Shown piece by piece: positions 6,494 to 10,291 of a stretch of DNA of 10,291 nt. Location: the NCBI GenBank assembly GCA_009920585.1, contig RFZT01000067.1, positions 1 to 10,291 on the forward strand, given 5' to 3'. A model generated the notes under the pieces. The model was not told the DNA's origin and ran no database searches. It saw only the letters and a program-made list of their open reading frames with translations. A program made the translations under genes and the position numbers. The DNA comes from a bacterium (GTDB lineage Bacteria > Verrucomicrobiota > Verrucomicrobiia > Chthoniobacterales > Terrimicrobiaceae). Position 1 is the stretch's first letter, and each line of letters starts with the position of its first letter.

Positions 6494-7348
6494 TTATGGC
6501 TTACGTTTATAGAAAATGGAGCCATCCACTTGTTCCATTGCGAAAACATCGTGATGGGATAGCAGAGACTCTGTTCCGCCAAGCATCATATATCCTTGCG
6601 GATAAATAATCTTCGCCAAGCGGTTAAAAAGATCTTTCTTGAAATCCTCTTGAAAATAAATGGCGACATTTCGGCAGAGCAGCAAATCAAAAAGACCGAG
6701 TGACGACATATCATCCTGCAAATTGCGGCGCTTAAAGGAGACCATTGAACGAACAACCGGCTTGAGCGTCCAGGTGTTGCCGGGCGTGGCGTCGAAAAAG
6801 CTGTCCCTCCAGTATTGAGGTAGGCCCCTAGCAATCTCCAACTGGCTGTATCGTCCTGCCGCTGCGAGAAAAAGTGTTCCCGGCGAGATGTCAAAGGCGA
6901 CAATTTCAAACGAGGAAAGATTAACGCCTGGCAAGCGGCCGTCGGCTTGAAGTTTATGGAGCAGAAGCGCGATGGAATATGGTTCCTGCCCTGACGAGCA
7001 AGCCGCACACAAGATTCGGATACGGGCTTTTGTCCCAGTGCGCAAAAGACTCCCCAAGTGTGGCAGAATCGAATTCTCCAGCGATTCCCAAGGACGCGTA
7101 TCACGAAACCAATAGGTCTCGTGCGTTGTCATGGAATCAATGATTTTATCACGGAGCCGACCCGCGGCATCCGCTTTTGCCAATTGAATAAATTCCGGGA
7201 TGTCCCGCGCCCCAGACTCCGAGATGATTGTCCCCAGTCGTGCCTCAAAAAGATAGCGCTTCTCCTCACCCAGATGGATGCAGCATGCCTGTGCAACGTA
7301 TTGCGAGAGGATGGCCAAGTGGGATTCGTTTTGGGAGAAATCAACCAT
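6494..7348 (-). CDS. cheR: CheR chemoreceptor methyltransferase
   Basis: This 284-residue protein would transfer methyl groups from S-adenosylmethionine to receptor glutamates. An N-terminal helical domain is followed by MTTHETYWFRD (73-83), a CheR hallmark, then the AdoMet-binding segment with ACSSGQEPYSIALLL (116-130). Next come VAFDIS (150-155), the YSQLEIARGLP region (167-177), FDLLLCRNVAIYF (220-232) and GGTESL (257-262). The length is normal for the family. It starts 29 nt after the cheB stop. The leader has an ACAGGG repeat, one copy just before the ATG, but no well-spaced Shine-Dalgarno. The membrane receptor two genes upstream has consensus methylation sites but no C-terminal NWETF-like pentapeptide, so CheR would act without that tether. 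A soluble receptor-like gene follows at 35 nt. Confidence 0.93.
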   Translation of the reverse strand: MVDFSQNESHLAILSQYVAQACCIHLGEEKRYLFEARLGTIISESGARDIPEFIQLAKADAAGRLRDKIIDSMTTHETYWFRDTRPWESLENSILPHLGSLLRTGTKARIRILCAACSSGQEPYSIALLLHKLQADGRLPGVNLSSFEIVAFDISPGTLFLAAAGRYSQLEIARGLPQYWRDSFFDATPGNTWTLKPVVRSMVSFKRRNLQDDMSSLGLFDLLLCRNVAIYFQEDFKKDLFNRLAKIIYPQGYMMLGGTESLLSHHDVFAMEQVDGSIFYKRKP

Positions 7349-7377
7349 GTGCCCTGTTTTCCATATAACCCTGTGAT

Positions 7378-8451
7378 TTAGACCCGAAAGATCTTATTTA
7401 TTCGGTGAGCGATCTCATTGAGGGGCAAAATCTCGTCATCCAAATTTCTCAGCACAACGGCTTGCGGCATTCCAAAGACGGAACACGTTGCCTGATTCTG
7501 AGCAATACACCATACGGGGCAGGAGTTCTTCAAACTAGCTACACCATCTGCACCATCACATCCCATGCCCGTAAGGATGACGGCCACAGCGCCGCGCAGT
7601 TTGCAGGCCGCTGCGGATTGAAAAAGGACATCCACAGAAGGGCGACAGGATTGCACAGGAGGCGCACTGGACAATCGGGTTTGAAGTTTTCCAGAATCAT
7701 TACGAACGACTTCCAAATGGAAGCCGCCAGGAGCAATCAGCACGTCGCCTGGTATTGGCAAATAACCATCTTCAGCCTCTTTCACGGAAAGCCCCGCAGA
7801 CTTATCCAACTGCTCCGCGAGGGACTTTGTGAAGACAGGCGGCATATGTTGCACCAGCAAGACTGGCACGGGCAGTTTCGCAGAAAGAAGGGGAATCAAA
7901 TCGGCAAGAGCCCTCGGCCCGCCCGTCGACACACCAATCAACAGCAAATCCAGAAACGGAGGCGGTTGAAGACGCTTCATTGGAGGCTGATTTAATGGAG
8001 GCGCAGATATGGCGACTTGCGTTGGATTTTTCGCGGACTCTGCTAATGCCGTCAGCCCATGAATACGCGCCATGGTGATCGCCTTGCGAATATCGGACTT
8101 CAACACTTCCAATCCCGCTTCAAAAGACCCACTGGCTGGTTTCGGAATAAAATCCATAGCGCCATTGGCAAGACATCCAATGGTGATGGCGGCATCGCGC
8201 CCCGTGGCGCCACTCACCATCACAACAGAAACTTGGGAGTGCGAGCGCCTGATTTTTTCAAGCACCTCAGGCCCGTTCATTTCGTTCATGAAAATATCCA
8301 ACAGAACGAGATCAAACGTCTCCGAATTGAGACGTTTTAGGGCGAGTTCGCCGCTGGATACCGCCACAACCTCAGTCCCCGAAACGCAGGATACTGCCTC
8401 CGAAAGGATCTTTCGATAGAGGGCGGAATCATCAACAACAAGAACTCTCAT
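7378..8451 (-). CDS. cheB: CheB protein-glutamate methylesterase / glutamine deamidase
   Basis: This 357-residue protein has an N-terminal receiver domain (1-120, with D7/D8, phosphoacceptor D52, S80 and K104) and a proline-rich linker (about 140-166). The C-terminal methylesterase domain carries the catalytic triad S175 (GVSTGGP), H202 (VQHMPP) and D299 (TGMGCDG). It removes receptor methyl groups and is normally activated by CheA phosphotransfer. FGMPQAV (326-332) near the end is also typical of the family. One oddity is DIFMNEMNG (52-60), where the usual Pro after the Met is Asn56. The start ATG 8451 lies 13 nt after the receptor stop. MRVLVVDDSA is a standard receiver opening, so the start is secure. 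No Shine-Dalgarno is visible, which suggests coupling to the receptor gene. Confidence 0.95.
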   Translation of the reverse strand: MRVLVVDDSALYRKILSEAVSCVSGTEVVAVSSGELALKRLNSETFDLVLLDIFMNEMNGPEVLEKIRRSHSQVSVVMVSGATGRDAAITIGCLANGAMDFIPKPASGSFEAGLEVLKSDIRKAITMARIHGLTALAESAKNPTQVAISAPPLNQPPMKRLQPPPFLDLLLIGVSTGGPRALADLIPLLSAKLPVPVLLVQHMPPVFTKSLAEQLDKSAGLSVKEAEDGYLPIPGDVLIAPGGFHLEVVRNDSGKLQTRLSSAPPVQSCRPSVDVLFQSAAACKLRGAVAVILTGMGCDGADGVASLKNSCPVWCIAQNQATCSVFGMPQAVVLRNLDDEILPLNEIAHRINKIFRV

Positions 8452-8464
8452 GAATCAAAGTCCG

Positions 8465-10291
8465 CTACAATTTAAAGCGGTTAACAAGCTGAACGAGAGA
8501 TCCAGCGAGATGACTCAGCTCTCCTGCGCTCGAACTGATTCGGGATGCACCTTTTGCGGATTCGCTGGCCGCTTGGGAAACGCCATTGATATTGCGAGAC
8601 ACTTCATCTGCTCCTGAGGCCGCATTTTTGACATTTTCCGAGAGGGTTTTTGTTGAGGAAGTCACATTGTGCAACGAACGCACGATTTCCGATGTTGTGG
8701 CAGATTGTTCCTCCACAGAGGCAGCAATGCTTCCCGCAATCTGGCTGACCTGTTCGATGACCTTCGCTACATCATCAATGGCTCCCATCGAGTTGGCTGT
8801 ATTTTCCTGAATGAGATTAACCTGACGACGAATATCCTCCGTGGCAGCAGCCGACTGGCGGGCCAGTTCTTTCACTTCGTTAGCGACGACTGCAAACCCG
8901 CGACCAGCTTCACCGGCGCTCGCGGCTTCAATCGTGGCATTGAGTGCAAGCAAGTTGGTTTGCTCCGCGATACGGTTGATGAGCTCCACGATTTTTCCAA
9001 TTTGGCGCGCCGAGTCATCCAGTTTGAGCATGAGGTCACGAGTCTGGCGGGCTTGAATATCGGCCTTGCGGGCAATTTCCGATTCCTGCGTGCAGTTACG
9101 GGCCACCTCTTGAATAGACGAGGACATTTCTTCCAATGCGGCAGCAACCATGGTCGAAGCTTGATTGATCTCACCGGCGGAAAGCGTCATCGACTTGGAG
9201 TTAATCGCCAATTGCTCACCCGCCGCAGCAACCGTGTGAGCTTGAACATTGGTTTGTTCGGCGCCAGCAGCTTGAGAGTTGGCGGTTTCGGTAAGAACCT
9301 TGGAAGATTCCGTGAGCGACTGCGACGTGTGGGTGATCTCCTCAACCATCTTTCGAAGGTTTTGAATACAGGTGTCAACGGAAGAGGCAAGAACACCGAC
9401 CTCATCCGAACGCTTCAATTTGATGCTGCCAGTCAGATCGCCCTTCGCGAGCTGTTTGACGACCTCAACACAGGCCACGATCGGTTTACTGATTGACCGC
9501 CCAATAATAAAGGCGGCGGTGAACATGAACAAAACCGCACAACCCGATATGATCCAGGTATTCAACACCACATTGCGGAGCAATTCCTGCTCATCGACAC
9601 GAATAATGAGCGACCATTGGGAATCGGGATATCCGAGTGCCCCTCTTGTTTTAGCAAATCCAGCAGCCGCCCATTTTTTGTGCTTCTGGTCATATTCACG
9701 CGCAAAGTTGGATTCACCAGCGGTTGCTTTTTTGGCGGACTCATATCCTTCTTGGACGAGATTTTGAGTTAAAATGACTCGTGGATCGTGGACAAACTCC
9801 TCAGATCCTGTGGCATTGGGATCAAATTGGGAAAGGACCGTGCCTTTAAGATCAATGAGGTTGATTTCGGTCGAGTTCAGGCCTCTGAGTTTCAGACGCT
9901 CGTAAATTTTGGAGAGAATTTCTTCCACAAGGCCAAAATCCGCGAGGTTTCTCCACACGCCGATGAACTCTTGTTTTTTGCTAAAGATGGGAGCGGAATA
10001 TCCAACAACCAAGTCATTGTGAGAAGCGGCCTTTTTCACATCCTCATCACGCATGGCCTCGCTGATTACCGTTCCGGACAGGGACTTGGAAGAAGTGAAA
10101 CGACCTTCACGGGCATCGATAAACCAAGGCTCATTTGAAAAGTTCTTTCCGATCAAATAACTGGAGTCAATAGGTTTACCCTTGGCATCAACACTATTCA
10201 CCGCAACCACACGCCCTTGAGAATCCACAACCATGCTCAGTTTATACATTCCATACAGCTTGACGTAGTTATCAATCGCCGTGGTAAGATC
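8465..10291 (-). CDS. Membrane chemoreceptor (methyl-accepting protein) with double-Cache-like sensor, N-terminus outside the window
   Basis: The frame is open through the right edge; 14 further residues can be read upstream of the Met at 10249, so that Met is internal. Numbering from it, residues 1-225 form an extracytoplasmic sensor of dCache type (MVVDSQGRVVAVNS, NEPWFIDA, then a second module near INLIDLKGTVLSQF). Residues 232-250 are a membrane helix, 251-303 a HAMP domain, and the rest a long coiled-coil hairpin with tip EQTNLLALNATIEAA (429-443) and GRGFAVVANEV (449-459). Consensus methylation sites are A369-S378 (E373/E374) and A509-T518 (E513/E514), equidistant from the tip. Tsr R388 corresponds to S444. 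There is no C-terminal CheR-binding pentapeptide. The first membrane helix should lie outside the window. It heads the visible che operon, 13 nt before cheB. The ligand is unknown. Confidence 0.95.
   Translation of the reverse strand, partial: DLTTAIDNYVKLYGMYKLSMVVDSQGRVVAVNSVDAKGKPIDSSYLIGKNFSNEPWFIDAREGRFTSSKSLSGTVISEAMRDEDVKKAASHNDLVVGYSAPIFSKKQEFIGVWRNLADFGLVEEILSKIYERLKLRGLNSTEINLIDLKGTVLSQFDPNATGSEEFVHDPRVILTQNLVQEGYESAKKATAGESNFAREYDQKHKKWAAAGFAKTRGALGYPDSQWSLIIRVDEQELLRNVVLNTWIISGCAVLFMFTAAFIIGRSISKPIVACVEVVKQLAKGDLTGSIKLKRSDEVGVLASSVDTCIQNLRKMVEEITHTSQSLTESSKVLTETANSQAAGAEQTNVQAHTVAAAGEQLAINSKSMTLSAGEINQASTMVAAALEEMSSSIQEVARNCTQESEIARKADIQARQTRDLMLKLDDSARQIGKIVELINRIAEQTNLLALNATIEAASAGEAGRGFAVVANEVKELARQSAAATEDIRRQVNLIQENTANSMGAIDDVAKVIEQVSQIAGSIAASVEEQSATTSEIVRSLHNVTSSTKTLSENVKNAASGADEVSRNINGVSQAASESAKGASRISSSAGELSHLAGSLVQLVNRFKL

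Noticed and set aside
7405..7995. 196-residue + strand frame opposite cheB
   Set aside because: Antisense to the methylesterase domain; no protein-like composition or motifs.
8669..9496. 275-residue + strand reading frame opposite the chemoreceptor
   Set aside because: It is antisense to the repetitive coiled-coil of the receptor, which commonly gives long open shadow frames. It has no recognisable domain and the minus-strand gene is certain.
10247..10249. Met codon at 10249 as the start of the chemoreceptor
   Set aside because: The same frame stays open to the window edge with Cache-like sequence, and the protein would lack its first membrane helix.

Overview
The window reads as a chromosomal segment of a Gram-negative bacterium. 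It carries a paired Hsp70 locus, a universal ribosome-assembly GTPase, a polyamine-pathway amidase and a chemosensory cluster. Two observations point weakly to the PVC group (for example Verrucomicrobiota) or a similar environmental lineage: the large Hsp70 with a long C-terminal DUF3731-type region, and the near absence of clear Shine-Dalgarno sequences. I cannot confirm the phylum without a search. No rRNA, tRNA, CRISPR array, insertion sequence or integrase was seen.

Layout. On the + strand, the tail of one Hsp70-family gene (1-185) is followed 5 nt later by a second, large Hsp70-family gene (191-2881). It ends 9 bp from the end of the first minus-strand gene. Everything from 2891 to the right edge is on the minus strand. 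In transcription order (right to left) it is: a membrane chemoreceptor cut by the window edge (8465-10291), cheB (7378-8451), cheR (6494-7348), a soluble chemoreceptor-like protein with a C-terminal Cache-type sensor (5364-6458), cheY (4941-5318), a second diverged cheY-like gene (4422-4805), aguB (3484-4368) and engB (2891-3478). Gaps between the five upstream chemosensory genes are 13-45 nt, which suggests one operon. A 135-nt gap before the second cheY holds a possible weak terminator and a promoter-like sequence.

How the genes fit. The membrane receptor has a double-Cache-like periplasmic sensor, one visible membrane segment, HAMP, a signalling hairpin and two consensus methylation sites. 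CheR and CheB would set its methylation, and CheY would carry the output. CheA and CheW are not in the window; they should lie beyond the right edge or elsewhere. The 364-residue soluble protein has only the receptor tip region, with no room for methylation helices, so it may be a cytoplasmic sensor or array modulator that is not adapted by CheR/CheB.

The most unexpected non-coding signal is an imperfect inverted repeat of about 20 bp that brackets the second cheY gene (4388-4409 and 4799-4818). In the transcript its arms could form an 18-pair duplex covering the cheY start codon. The downstream arm lies in the aguB leader, where it could instead form a small local hairpin.
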